Shown: positions 46,828 through 55,690, numbered from the stretch's first letter. The stretch is 64,000 bases of DNA from an uncultured Bacteroidales bacterium (GCA_902777835.1 CACYVC010000002.1:41049-105048), one strand, 5' to 3'. Numbers and translations are program-made. Notes: generated by a model not told the origin, from the sequence alone.

Positions 46828-47034
46828 TTAGTAGCGCTCGGTGTCGTCATTATCGATTTCGCTGTTGATTTGGAATATGTCGTTGGTCGCGTCGTCGGTA
46901 TAAATCTCATTGTAGTCAAACATTCCGTCCTCATAGGTTACCATGCGGTTGCAGCTACTGGTTATGAGAGTGATAGCTGCAGCAATGAATGCCATGAGCA
47001 AACCGATGCTCAATGTTTTTCTGGTTCTTCTCAT
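46828..47034 (-). CDS. Small lipoprotein of unknown function
   Basis: A 68-residue protein: a basic N-terminus, a hydrophobic segment, and the lipobox TSSC with Cys about 28. The mature part is about 40 residues, acidic (YTDDATND, DNDDTERY). It lies 26 nt downstream of the TerB-like gene on the same strand, so it may be co-transcribed. No family recognised. Confidence 0.6.
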   Translation of the reverse strand: MRRTRKTLSIGLLMAFIAAAITLITSSCNRMVTYEDGMFDYNEIYTDDATNDIFQINSEIDNDDTERY

Positions 47035-47060
47035 CGTGGTGTCAATTTTTAGGTGATATT

Positions 47061-47387
47061 TTATAATAAAGTGTCGATGCCTATCTCATGGCAGGCATGA
47101 TTGAGTAGTGCTATCTCTCGGTCATCGACATCGTTGTCGCTGTCGATAATCTCAACCATCATTTTTGCCAGTCGCAGCTTCTTGTCGTCGCTCATGTTCT
47201 TGAGCACCTCAATGGCGTGCTCGCACTTGAGGTCGTAGGCAACGACAAATGAGTCGTGATCGATTTCCAGCTTCTGGCATATAAGGTTTATGGTGATCAT
47301 CTCCTCATAGGCAATCTGGTCGTTGGCATTAGCCATCTCAATGAGCAGACTTAGGACTGCTATTTTCTCTTGACTGGTGAATTGCAT
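47061..47387 (-). CDS. TerB-like helical protein
   Basis: A 108-residue all-helical protein. The pattern IAVLSLLIEMANANDQIAYEE... and later MVEIIDSDNDVDDREI matches TerB/DjlA-type domains, in which acidic pairs at helix ends bind metal. TerB proteins occur in tellurite-resistance and stress modules; here no other Ter gene is close. Likely cytosolic. It follows the inositol cluster, beyond its terminator. Confidence 0.65.
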   Translation of the reverse strand: MQFTSQEKIAVLSLLIEMANANDQIAYEEMITINLICQKLEIDHDSFVVAYDLKCEHAIEVLKNMSDDKKLRLAKMMVEIIDSDNDVDDREIALLNHACHEIGIDTLL

Positions 47388-47420
47388 TGTTACAATAGAA
47401 GGATTTGCCTTTTAAAAAAT

Positions 47421-47452
47421 GTGAGCCTCGCACGGCAAAGTGGGAGGCTCAC
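47421..47452 (-). terminator. Terminator of the inositol-lipid cluster
   Basis: GTGAGCCTC (47421-47429) and GAGGCTCAC (47444-47452) form a 9-bp stem; on the minus strand a T-run (ATTTTTT) follows. Confidence 0.85.
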
Positions 47453-47522
47453 TTATAGAAAAGAGTTTCTTAATATTTAGGAAGTTAGTTTCTCTCCAAA
47501 TATCACTTATCCCTGCGGGAAA

Positions 47523-48830
47523 TTAGTCGATTTCCTCGTCGGCCTCATAGCCACCCATCTCGCGAATAGCGTTCTTGAGCATTACGTGCTGCTGGAAGAG
47601 GTGGTTAACGGGAACTTCATCAACTGTGTAGTCGTGCATTGGGCTCTTGAGGAAGAAGCTCAAGAAGCGCTGAGTGCCATAGCGGCCTGCGCGGTGAGCG
47701 AGGTCCATGAGCAAGCACAGGTCAAGGCAAAGGGGAGCTGCGAGGATAGAGTCGCGGCACAGGAAGTTGATCTTAATCTGCATGGGATATCCCATCCATC
47801 CAAAGATGTCGATGTTGTCCCAACCCTCTTTGTTGTCGTTGCGAGGTGGATAGTAGTTGATGCGCACTTTGTGGAAAATATCGCTGTAGAGGTCGGGTTG
47901 ATCCTCGGCTACTAGGATTGACTCGAGAGTAGAGAGCTTGCTCACCTCTTTAGTGCGGAAGTTGGCGGGCTCATCGAGCACGAGGCCGTCGCGGTTGCCC
48001 AGGATGTTGGTTGAGAACCAACCGCTCATGCCGAGCATGCGGGCGCCGATGATAGGAGCGAAACCGCTCTTAACGAGAGTTTGGCCAGTCTTGAAGTCCT
48101 TGCCAGCGATGGGCACCTTGGTCTCCTCGCTCAGTTGCCACATTGCGGGGATGTCAACGGTGGTGTTAGGAGCACCCATGATAAATGGGCAGTCCTCTTT
48201 CAAAGCAGCGTAGGCATAGCACATAGAGGGTGCGATGTGAGCCACATCGTTGGCCTTCATAGCTGCCTCGAGTTGATCAAGGGTATAGTGTACGTTCTTG
48301 TCGGGAGCGACATAAATTTCGGTAGATGCAGCCCAGAGAACTACAACGCGGTCAACGCCAGTCTCTTTCTTGAAGTTGCGGATGTCTTCTCGCACCTGCT
48401 CCATCATGTCCCAGCGGTCTTTGCACTGCTTTACGTTGTCGCCGTCGAGGCGCTTAGCGTAGTTCTTGTCGAAGGCAGCCTTGAGGGGCTTAATCTTGAG
48501 CAGTTCATCCTTTACTGGCTCGATATCTTTCTCTTTGAGCACCTCAGCGTTGATAGCGCTCTCATAGGCATTAACTGGGTAAACGTCCCAAGCGGCGAAC
48601 TCGATGTCGTTGAGAGTTGCCAGAGGCACGATGTCTTTGTAGTGGAGGTATTTCTTGTTCTCGCCGCGACCAATGCGGATTTTGTCGTACTGTGTCATTG
48701 AGCCAATAGGCTTAGCAAGACCTTTGCGGGCCATCATAACACCAGTGATAAATGTGGTGCTAACAGCACCCAGACCTACTACCATGATACCTAATTTGCC
48801 GGTAGCGGGTTTTACATTTGGATTACTCAT
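47523..48830 (-). CDS. Inositol-3-phosphate synthase
   Basis: A 435-residue enzyme starting at ATG 48830 (MSNPNVKP); an upstream in-frame ATG adds no conserved sequence. The NAD site is GIMVVGLGAVSTTF, and conserved MIPS stretches are present (VVVLWAASTE, KTGQTLVKSG, NILGNRDG, INFLCRDSILAAPL). It makes 1D-myo-inositol 3-phosphate from glucose 6-phosphate. It is the last gene of a minus-strand series encoding a CDP-alcohol phosphotransferase, a HAD phosphatase, an ATP-grasp protein and a nucleotidyltransferase, but has its own promoter. In Bacteroides thetaiotaomicron a cluster with MIPS, such a transferase and a phosphatase makes inositol lipids. Confidence 0.93.
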   Translation of the reverse strand: MSNPNVKPATGKLGIMVVGLGAVSTTFITGVMMARKGLAKPIGSMTQYDKIRIGRGENKKYLHYKDIVPLATLNDIEFAAWDVYPVNAYESAINAEVLKEKDIEPVKDELLKIKPLKAAFDKNYAKRLDGDNVKQCKDRWDMMEQVREDIRNFKKETGVDRVVVLWAASTEIYVAPDKNVHYTLDQLEAAMKANDVAHIAPSMCYAYAALKEDCPFIMGAPNTTVDIPAMWQLSEETKVPIAGKDFKTGQTLVKSGFAPIIGARMLGMSGWFSTNILGNRDGLVLDEPANFRTKEVSKLSTLESILVAEDQPDLYSDIFHKVRINYYPPRNDNKEGWDNIDIFGWMGYPMQIKINFLCRDSILAAPLCLDLCLLMDLAHRAGRYGTQRFLSFFLKSPMHDYTVDEVPVNHLFQQHVMLKNAIREMGGYEADEEID

Positions 48831-48902
48831 AAGTAAATAAATTAATGTTATCTTTCTGTTAGTTAATATTCTCGTTTTTGCGCTTTTAGCAAAAAAGCGG
48901 TG

Positions 48903-48931
48903 TAAAGGTACTACCTTTTTCCAAACCACAA
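48903..48931 (-). promoter_or_regulatory. Probable promoter of the inositol-3-phosphate synthase gene
   Basis: On the minus strand TTG (48931-48929), an 18-nt spacer and TACCTTTA (48910-48903), one mismatch to TAnnTTTG. ATG 48830 is 72 nt downstream. Confidence 0.45.
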
Positions 48932-49213
48932 AACGATTTAAGAAACTTTAATCGTTAAATATGCACAACGATGCAGTGTTTTGGTGAAGGAAGTTTAATT
49001 TTAACAGATGAATAGTTGATTATAGTTAATGAATTTAAATGCTACCTCGCAGTTTTTGTAGCCAAAAAACTGATTTTAGGACCCGTTTTGGGTAAGTGTC
49101 TCGTCAATCGATTGAAGTGTGTAACTCTTTTTGTTGTGTATTGCAATATGCTCTTAGACGAGCGACATCAGAAAAGGTTTAAATCTATGCGTAATTTACA
49201 GTAATTGTATAGA
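48932..49213. other. Gene-free stretch upstream of the inositol synthase promoter
   Basis: I see no gene here. A 62-residue open frame (49016-49204, plus) has no family likeness and looks accidental. A weak hairpin (CAGTTTTT...AAAAACTG) lies near 49050-49072. Confidence 0.5.
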
Positions 49214-49255
49214 ACAAAAATAACAAAGACAGCAATATGTCTTTGTTATTTTTGT
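49214..49255. terminator. Terminator between the unknown membrane protein gene and the inositol synthase gene
   Basis: A perfect 18-bp inverted repeat (49214-49231, 49238-49255) with the 6-nt loop GCAATA and AT-rich outer arms. It implies that the synthase has its own transcript. Confidence 0.9.
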
Positions 49256-49306
49256 TTGGCTTTGTTTGATTGATATCGTCAATGTCCTCCTTTTGAGGAT
49301 GTTTTT

Positions 49307-50074
49307 TCAGTTGTTAAGCTTTTCCCTTGCTTGTCTAAGAGCCTCTTGATGTTCTGAATATTCTTTCATCAACTTTTCTTTAATTGCTGCTCGGTCATCG
49401 TCGGCTTTTTTGCTCTTATGTTGCTCGCAGAATTTAGTCAAATCTTCTTGGCTAATGTTCATCATCAGCATACACTTGTCACGGTATGCCTTCATGTCCG
49501 ATAAGAAAATGCTATTCATGTAAGCATATTCTGGAAATTCGATACTCATGAGTGAGTTTAATGATGAGCTAATATCCTTATATGTCACGTTTTCTTTGAG
49601 ATGGTCTATCACCTCTTCTTTATATTTACGACGACAAAAATAGAAATCGGAGACTTCATTGACAAAGTTGACATCGCCAATCGTATTGAATGTCTCAATG
49701 CTGGTAGAGAAGATTCTCTCGGTGGTCTCAATAAATTCCACAATATTCCAACTTTTCATCTCTTGAATAAGATATCTGCTTAGGCTATCATACTGCTCGG
49801 GATGAATCGAGATTTCCTGTTGCAAACGTCTACATTCGCACAGTCCAGAGTCTATACTCTCGACAATCTCTATTGTCTTGTCGAAGTCGTTTAAGACCAT
49901 CATCACCATTTCTTTCTTGGCTGTTTTTTTCTTGTGGTTGTCGATGATGGCAGCAGTACCAAAGGTGAGTACAATCGAAATGGTCGTGGCAAGAAGTGCG
50001 AGCAAAAACTGTTTGATTGAAGACATGCCGCTACCAGTTTGCAGGCTCTTGGGGGTGTGGAGTTTGATGTTCAT
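49307..50074 (-). CDS. Membrane-anchored helical protein of unknown function
   Basis: A 255-residue protein. A membrane helix spans about residues 22-44 (FLLALLATTISIVLTFGTAA), preceded by a short basic head. The rest is helical and charged, with Cys pairs (CECRR, FCRRKY) and a Lys/Glu/Ala-rich coiled end. It resembles the DUF6090-type proteins of Bacteroidetes in layout, but I am not sure. It lies 12 nt downstream of the HAD gene and so belongs to the inositol-lipid transcript; its role there is unknown. Confidence 0.6.
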   Translation of the reverse strand: MNIKLHTPKSLQTGSGMSSIKQFLLALLATTISIVLTFGTAAIIDNHKKKTAKKEMVMMVLNDFDKTIEIVESIDSGLCECRRLQQEISIHPEQYDSLSRYLIQEMKSWNIVEFIETTERIFSTSIETFNTIGDVNFVNEVSDFYFCRRKYKEEVIDHLKENVTYKDISSSLNSLMSIEFPEYAYMNSIFLSDMKAYRDKCMLMMNISQEDLTKFCEQHKSKKADDDRAAIKEKLMKEYSEHQEALRQAREKLNN

Positions 50075-50086
50075 GTGCTTTAGAGT

Positions 50087-50803
50087 TTACAGGTTAAGTG
50101 CTTGAAGCACTTCGGTGAGTGTCTTGATGGTGTTAGGGTGGGTTTGGGCGTCTTCGTCAGCAGTCCATCCTTTGCCTTTTAGCCACAGCACTTGGCAACC
50201 TATGGACTCAGCAGGGAGAATGTCTTTCTTGAGGCTGTCGCCCACAACCAGTACTTCACTAGAATTCATTTCGAGCACGTCAACGCCTAGCTTGAAGATG
50301 ACAGGATTAGGCTTGCGCACGCCCACGACTGCGCTTTCGATGACTCCGCGGAAATATTTGCGCAGGTCAAAGTCGCGCAGCACGCTATCAACGTTGCCAT
50401 AGAAATTACTCACGAGCATCATGGGGTAGTGCTGGCTCAGGACTTCGAGCACAGGCCGTGCCTCCTCAATGCTTGAGCGTGCCGCGTCATAGCAGTATTG
50501 AGCAATCTGTTGCGCTAGTGGCTCGATGTCGTCGCACTGCAGGTGCCCCTTGTCAACAAAGTCTTGCAGCTCGATGCGCATTTTTTTGAGCAGCAGATCG
50601 TGGAAGTTGTCGTTGGGGAGAATGTGTCGCACGCGTGCCAACTCGCGCTCAGCCATTACATAGCTGTCGCGGAACTGCTCTTTTGTAATTGGCACTTGAG
50701 CTGCTTGGTATCCGTCCCATATCACCTCGCTCCAATGCACACCGCGGCTGTCGATGGTGCCGCCATAGTCAAAGATGATGCCCTTTATTAGTTCATAGTT
50801 CAT
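50087..50803 (-). CDS. HAD-family phosphatase in the inositol-lipid cluster
   Basis: A 238-residue HAD hydrolase: motif I FDYGGTID (DxxxT with nucleophile Asp), motif II VSNFYG, motif III/IV VRKPNP and VVGDSLKKDI. The first Asp+2 is Gly where phosphatases often have Asp. By position it is the candidate for removing the phosphate from a phosphatidylinositol phosphate. The start ATG 50803 lies inside a run of ATGAACT units, so the repeat itself supplies the start codon; neighbouring ATGs at 50796 and 50816 run into stops. Confidence 0.8.
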   Translation of the reverse strand: MNYELIKGIIFDYGGTIDSRGVHWSEVIWDGYQAAQVPITKEQFRDSYVMAERELARVRHILPNDNFHDLLLKKMRIELQDFVDKGHLQCDDIEPLAQQIAQYCYDAARSSIEEARPVLEVLSQHYPMMLVSNFYGNVDSVLRDFDLRKYFRGVIESAVVGVRKPNPVIFKLGVDVLEMNSSEVLVVGDSLKKDILPAESIGCQVLWLKGKGWTADEDAQTHPNTIKTLTEVLQALNL

Positions 50804-50818
50804 AGTTCACAGTTCATG
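50787..50818 (-). repeat. ATGAACT word repeat overlapping a start codon
   Basis: On the minus strand the units ATGAACTGTGAACT, ATGAACT and ATGAACT are consecutive. Their ATGs fall in three frames and only one (50803) opens the HAD gene. A change of one unit would shift which ATG is in frame. Confidence 0.7.
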
Positions 50819-50883
50819 TTTTTTCTAGGAATTATAGATCTTCTACAAATTCTAGATTGTCTAGCCCTTAGGCTTAACACTTA

Positions 50884-51846
50884 TCACTTAATGTCGTATT
50901 TTCCTGCTTGTAGGTCGCGGGTGAGTTTCTTGCATAAGGTCTCGTGGCGCCAAATCATGTAAACGAGCATGGCATTGAGCACAACGAGCTCGAAAACGAA
51001 GTAGAGCCAGGGTATGCGGATAATCACCGATATGAACATGGCTATGGTGCGGGTGTTGAATGTAAGCATATTGGTGTACTTCATCAGCGGAAGGCTAAGT
51101 TTGCGGAAGTCATCACGGAACTGCTGAGGCGCCACGTTGTCGCCAAAGCGGCTCTTGAGCTCACGGCGCAGCTTCTGCATGGATGGGGTGAGGCGCTCTT
51201 GGTTGGCAGTGTAGTTGCGATAGAAGAACATGGTGATGCGCTTGAACCCTGAAGACTGCTTGATTTGCTCATCAAGCTTGTCGGTGCTGTCGAGCTCGCT
51301 GCCGCCTTCGCCCTTAAGGAAGTAGAGGTGGAACTGGCGGTAATAATCGGCAATAGCGCACTGCAGAGCATGACACACTCCAGCAGAAATCGCCAAAGTC
51401 CATATAATCCAGTTGTGGTGGCTGAAGAAGTCGCCTAGCGCAGCGTCGCCAAAGTGTAGTTCACGGAATACAAGAGCAAAGTAGATGGCAAATGCCCAGA
51501 AGTCGCCGCTCACACCGTCGAGGATGCGACCTATCTGTGAATACTGTTTTGTGAGTCGCGCAAGTTGCCCGTCGGCGCTGTCGTAGGTGTTGGCCCAGAT
51601 GATAAGGAAAATACCCAAGTAGTTGAGCCAGATATATGGTTGTGCTCCAAAATAGAGCAGAATGCCACCTGCTACGCCCAAAAAGATTGATGCGATGGTG
51701 ACAGCGTTAGGTTTGATTCCGAGTTTGGCGAAAAGAGTTGCCCATGCAAAGCCGAGAGGTCTGTAGAACCACAGGTCTATGTGCTCCTCAGTGTCCATCG
51801 ACTTAAGCGACTCGTTATATTGTTGTTTTAATTCCTTGAAATTCAT
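50884..51846 (-). CDS. CDP-alcohol phosphatidyltransferase (phosphatidylinositol-phosphate-synthase-like)
   Basis: A 320-residue membrane enzyme. The active-site signature is DSADGQLAR, then eight residues, GRILD, then GVSGD. It fits DxxDGxxARx8GxxxD, but the last Asp follows after four residues instead of the usual three. Several membrane helices surround it (about 45-95, 120-165, 268-305). By family it transfers a phospho-diacylglyceryl group from CDP-diacylglycerol to an alcohol. Next to an inositol-phosphate synthase and a phosphatase, inositol phosphate is the most likely acceptor. Confidence 0.85.
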   Translation of the reverse strand: MNFKELKQQYNESLKSMDTEEHIDLWFYRPLGFAWATLFAKLGIKPNAVTIASIFLGVAGGILLYFGAQPYIWLNYLGIFLIIWANTYDSADGQLARLTKQYSQIGRILDGVSGDFWAFAIYFALVFRELHFGDAALGDFFSHHNWIIWTLAISAGVCHALQCAIADYYRQFHLYFLKGEGGSELDSTDKLDEQIKQSSGFKRITMFFYRNYTANQERLTPSMQKLRRELKSRFGDNVAPQQFRDDFRKLSLPLMKYTNMLTFNTRTIAMFISVIIRIPWLYFVFELVVLNAMLVYMIWRHETLCKKLTRDLQAGKYDIK

Positions 51847-51900
51847 TATTTAATAGTTTTTTCTAGACGTTCTAAGTGCTTTATTTGTTGTAATTAAGCT

Positions 51901-52773
51901 TTACGCGTTAAATTTTCGTTCCTTGATGATGTTGATAATGCGCTTGGCAATATGGGGGGCAGCATCGTTGCGGCAAGGTGCGAAGCTGGGCCAGTCGTTG
52001 AAATCTATGATTTTAATTTCGCCGTCGGAGCCTACAATACAGTCGCCGCCATAAATCTCGATGTTTAGTTCGTCGGCAGCATGGTTGCAGATGCTCTTGA
52101 GGTGCTTAACGTCAAACTTGAGTCCCTGCGACTTGCCGTTGATTGCTTCGTGGCCATACTTGCTGTGCCCCTCGTCGAAGGGGTAGAACCAGAAGAAATA
52201 GTTGGTGCCTCGCACGCCGTAGAACTTAATGAGGTCGCCCACCAGGTGCATGTTGATGACGGCTCGCTTTATGCCGCGCAAGAAATACTCTTGTAGCACC
52301 TCTTGTGCCTCTTCGCTGTGGCGCACGTAACTCACGTCCTCCTTGTGCATAGCGTGGAAGTCACCACGTTTAATCCAGCAACTTTGGAATCCGCTGCGCT
52401 CAAGGCGGTCTTTCACCACCTCATCGGTGTTGACTATGATGCTCTCGGGGTAGGGTATTCCATTTCCCAGTAGGATGCGCGTCATGCGCTCACGTGTGCA
52501 GTTTTCGATGCCAAAGCCCGAGTTGATAACCAGTTTTCCGTTATTTTCCAGTTTTTGCAGTTTGAGAATAGAGCTGTGCTCACGACACATGTTCACGATG
52601 ATGTCTTCCTTGATGTCGCCATTGTTGAACTGCTCCTCGCTGTAGGTGTTGACAATGCACCCGCGCTTGCGCAGTTGTTCGGCCACAGCATTGAAGATTG
52701 CTGTGTCGTTGCCAATGTGGTTAGGAGAGTAGGCTCCTGCCCTCATGATTCCTGCAATGTTGATATCGGCCAT
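51901..52773 (-). CDS. ATP-grasp-like protein in the inositol-lipid cluster
   Basis: A 290-residue protein with the general layout of an ATP-grasp enzyme: an N-terminal alpha/beta domain, a nucleotide-binding middle (SCWIKRGDFHAM, about residue 130), and a C-terminal metal site IIDFNDWPSFAPCR. ATP-grasp enzymes join a carboxylate to an amine or thiol through an acyl phosphate. It is close to, and probably co-transcribed with, the CDP-alcohol transferase (54 nt gap). A ligase in an inositol-lipid pathway is unexpected; it might modify the head group. The substrate is unknown. Confidence 0.72.
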   Translation of the reverse strand: MADINIAGIMRAGAYSPNHIGNDTAIFNAVAEQLRKRGCIVNTYSEEQFNNGDIKEDIIVNMCREHSSILKLQKLENNGKLVINSGFGIENCTRERMTRILLGNGIPYPESIIVNTDEVVKDRLERSGFQSCWIKRGDFHAMHKEDVSYVRHSEEAQEVLQEYFLRGIKRAVINMHLVGDLIKFYGVRGTNYFFWFYPFDEGHSKYGHEAINGKSQGLKFDVKHLKSICNHAADELNIEIYGGDCIVGSDGEIKIIDFNDWPSFAPCRNDAAPHIAKRIINIIKERKFNA

Positions 52774-52794
52774 ATTATATAAATTAATGTATGA

Positions 52795-53496
52795 TTATTT
52801 GCCTGAGATAAATGCTTGGGCCACGTCAATGTCGCTGGCATGGTCCACGTCGATGATTTTGTCGATGCTATAAGCCTTGAGTTTCATTCCCGCCGCAATG
52901 AGAGCTCGCTGGAAGTTGCGCATGCGGGAGATGCCTTTTTCGATGCAGTCGTTAAGTATTGGGAACGCCTTGTCGTTCATGGCATATACGCCTCCTGAGA
53001 CATACTTGGCTCCGTCAAAAGGCTCATCGCAGAAGGCTTTGATGTTCATCCAGCGGTTCACATCCACATAAAGCGGTTTTTCGTCCTCAATGAACGGTGT
53101 CACTGCCCACATGCCATCATGGCGCTTATCGGCTTCGAAGGCGGCGATGTAGCTTGCGAAATCTTCCTCGCGGAAGATGGTATCGACCGTGGTGAGGCAG
53201 AACTTGCCAGGCTTCATCACCTTGCTCAGTTCCCAAAAGCTATGCATGGAACTTGGGGTGGACTTCACGACAACTTTGAGTGGCACGTCAATCTCTATGT
53301 TGTTGAGGAAATCCCTTACTTCGGGCATAAAATCATTGATAATCACCGAGATGCTCTCGGCATTGCAACGCCTGAATATGTTCATGAGCCGCATTATCAT
53401 GGGCTCGCCATTGAGCTCTACTAGGGGTTTTGGTTTCTCGATACCTTCTTGTGCCAGTCTCGACCCCTCGCCAGCTGCTATAATCGCGTAATGCAT
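52795..53496 (-). CDS. Nucleotidyltransferase (sugar-nucleotide or inositol-phosphate cytidylyltransferase-like)
   Basis: A 233-residue protein beginning MHYAIIAAGEGSRL, followed by KPKPLVELNGEPM, the nucleotide-binding signature of NTP_transferase enzymes. DTIFRE (about 116) may bind the metal. It activates a phosphorylated sugar or polyol with an NTP. In this cluster a CDP-inositol-type product is one option, but the family cannot be told from sugar-1-phosphate nucleotidyltransferases by eye. It is the first cluster gene after pdxA, 55 nt away, with TTAAGTG-type words in the gap. Confidence 0.78.
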   Translation of the reverse strand: MHYAIIAAGEGSRLAQEGIEKPKPLVELNGEPMIMRLMNIFRRCNAESISVIINDFMPEVRDFLNNIEIDVPLKVVVKSTPSSMHSFWELSKVMKPGKFCLTTVDTIFREEDFASYIAAFEADKRHDGMWAVTPFIEDEKPLYVDVNRWMNIKAFCDEPFDGAKYVSGGVYAMNDKAFPILNDCIEKGISRMRNFQRALIAAGMKLKAYSIDKIIDVDHASDIDVAQAFISGK

Positions 53497-53551
53497 AGTT
53501 TAGTAAATGAGTTATAGAAGAAACTTATTACTTACACTTAAAACTTAATAC

Positions 53552-54664
53552 TTATCCGAGCGGTTCTTCGTCTTCAATCTTGGTGAGGTCGAGGACTACA
53601 TTGTCTTTGCCCTTGTCGAAGTATTGCTTCTTGAGTGGGTTTTGGTACATCTCATCCCAGCGCTGACGGTTGCGGAAGATGTCGATTGCGGTGAATATAG
53701 CTTGGCGCATCGACGCTTCACTGGCAATGCCTTGTCCGGCAATGTCGTAGCCTGTGCCGTGGTCGGGGCTAGTGCGCACGTAGGGCAGACCCGCTGTCAC
53801 GTTCACTCCCTCGTTCATTGCGATAGTCTTGAACGGTGTTAGGCCCTGGTCGTGGTACATAGCTAGCACTCCGTCAAATCGCTGATACTGGTTGCTGCCA
53901 AAGAACCCGTCGGCAGGGTAGGGACCGAAGCATAGTATTTGGTTCTCGTTGGCCTCTTGGATAGCTGGTTCGATAATCTCTTTCTCTTCGGTGCCCAGCA
54001 GTCCATTGTCGCCACTATGCGGGTTGAGGCTTAGCACAGCGATGCGTGGCTTCTGAATGTTGAAATCGCGCTGCAGTGAGTCGTTGAAGATGCGTAGTTT
54101 CTCAACGATGTCGTTCTTGTTGATACTTTGTGCTACTTTTGCCACTGGTATGTGTGTGGTTACCAACGCCACACGCAACTTGTCGCTGCATAGTATCATC
54201 AGTGCTTTTTCGCCTTCACCGAGGCAAGTCTCAAGATACTCGGTGTGGCCGGGGAATGAGAATTCCTCGCTGTGGATGTTGTCTTTGTTGATGGGTGCAG
54301 TTACGAGCACGTCGATAACTCCTTTCTTAAGGTCGCTTACAGCAGCTTCAAGAGCCTTGAAAGCCGCGTTGCCAGCTTGCTTGCCAGGTTGCCCGAGTTC
54401 GATTTTTACTTCATCATTGATGACCTCCACCAGGTTCAGGGCATTCTCTTTAACATAGCCCGCATTGCGGGTGGTATTGAGTTGTGTGGTCTGAATCCCC
54501 AGCGCCTTGCGATGGTAGTTCATTATCTTGCTTGAGCCATAGACGATGGGCGTGCACAGCTCAAGGATGTCGTTGCTTGTGAAGCATTTCATAATAACCT
54601 CATAACCCACGCCATTGGTGTCGCCATGAGTGATGCCTATGCGTATTTTTCTTTCGTTACTCAT
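53552..54664 (-). CDS. pdxA: 4-hydroxythreonine-4-phosphate dehydrogenase
   Basis: A 370-residue enzyme of pyridoxal phosphate biosynthesis, which oxidises 4-phosphohydroxy-threonine with NAD. The family pattern is clear: ITHGDTNGVGYEVI at the start, TAPINKD, FPGHTEYLE with a metal-binding His, AMYHDQGLTPFK, and HGTGYDIAGQGIASEASM. Length is usual. It is co-directional with the inositol cluster downstream (55 nt gap) and may share transcription. A GT gene is divergent upstream. Confidence 0.95.
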   Translation of the reverse strand: MSNERKIRIGITHGDTNGVGYEVIMKCFTSNDILELCTPIVYGSSKIMNYHRKALGIQTTQLNTTRNAGYVKENALNLVEVINDEVKIELGQPGKQAGNAAFKALEAAVSDLKKGVIDVLVTAPINKDNIHSEEFSFPGHTEYLETCLGEGEKALMILCSDKLRVALVTTHIPVAKVAQSINKNDIVEKLRIFNDSLQRDFNIQKPRIAVLSLNPHSGDNGLLGTEEKEIIEPAIQEANENQILCFGPYPADGFFGSNQYQRFDGVLAMYHDQGLTPFKTIAMNEGVNVTAGLPYVRTSPDHGTGYDIAGQGIASEASMRQAIFTAIDIFRNRQRWDEMYQNPLKKQYFDKGKDNVVLDLTKIEDEEPLG

Positions 54665-54898
54665 TGTGTGTCAATTCGTTAGTTTGTTTGCGCAAGTTGA
54701 TTTTGCGCTTAAAGTACAAAATAATCTGCTAAATTACGTCTTTTTTGCGAAATAGGCAAAAATAAGGTGTGGTTTTTCTTTGTTTCTCTTTTTTGAGGCA
54801 AAAAAATGCGTAAAAGTTCTATGGTTGTGAAATTTATTACTAATTTTGTAGTTTAAACCAGGAAAAAGGTATTAATGTTTACTCAAAAAGCCTGAAAA

Positions 54899-55690
54899 AT
54901 GAGCGACAGTGTAGTTATAATCCCTACCTATAACGAGAAGGAGAACATAGAGGCAATCATCAAGGCTGTTTTAGAACTCGAAGAGCAGCATCGCTTTGAC
55001 GTTTTGGTGATTGATGATAATAGCCCTGATGGCACCGCACAGATAGTGGAACGCCTAATCAAGGAGATCCCTGACCGCATCAACATCGTGAAGCGATCGG
55101 GAAAGTTGGGGCTTGGCACTGCCTATATCGCTGGCTTTAAATGGGCATTGGAAAAGGGATATAGCTACATAATTGAGATGGATGCCGACTTCTCGCACCG
55201 TCCTGAGGACCTGATACCTCTGCAGCGCGCATGTGCTGAAGAAGGTGCCGATCTGTCGGTGGGTTCACGATACATCTCGGGAGTCAATGTCGTTAACTGG
55301 CCCATGGGCAGGGTGCTGATGAGCTATTATGCGTCGGCCTACGTGCGCATTGTCACAGGAATGAAGGTGCGTGACACCACGGCAGGCTTTGTATGCTACA
55401 AGCGTGAGGTGCTTGAGGCAATCAATCTTGATGCGGTGGAGTTTAAGGGTTATGCCTTCCAAATAGAAATGAAATTTACTGCTTATAAGATGGGATTCCG
55501 TATCAAGGAGGTGCCTATCGTGTTCATTAACCGTGTGTTGGGCACGAGCAAGATGAGTGGAGGCATTTTCAGCGAGGCACTCTTTGGCGTTATTAAATTG
55601 CGCTGGCAGAGCATCTTCAATAAAGACCGCTTCAAGCGCCAGAAAACAAATGCTTCACCAGAAGAAATCTCTTTCAAGAACACGAATTAA
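54899..55690 (+). CDS. Polyprenol monophosphomannose synthase (GT2)
   Basis: A 263-residue protein: VVIIPTYNEKENI, VLVIDDNSPDGTA, EMDADFSHRPEDL and FVCYKREVLE give the signature of dolichol-phosphate-mannose-synthase-like GT2 enzymes. It transfers a sugar, usually mannose, from a nucleotide donor to a polyprenyl phosphate on the cytoplasmic face. It lacks a C-terminal membrane domain, like the single-domain DPM1 type. A TAATTTTG (54841-54848) lies upstream as a possible -7 element. It converges on the dehydrogenase at 58724, with the BspA gene between. Confidence 0.9.
   Translation: MSDSVVIIPTYNEKENIEAIIKAVLELEEQHRFDVLVIDDNSPDGTAQIVERLIKEIPDRINIVKRSGKLGLGTAYIAGFKWALEKGYSYIIEMDADFSHRPEDLIPLQRACAEEGADLSVGSRYISGVNVVNWPMGRVLMSYYASAYVRIVTGMKVRDTTAGFVCYKREVLEAINLDAVEFKGYAFQIEMKFTAYKMGFRIKEVPIVFINRVLGTSKMSGGIFSEALFGVIKLRWQSIFNKDRFKRQKTNASPEEISFKNTN

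Noticed and set aside
49016-49204. 62-residue plus-strand ORF
   Set aside because: It has no family likeness, promoter or conserved context; probably chance.
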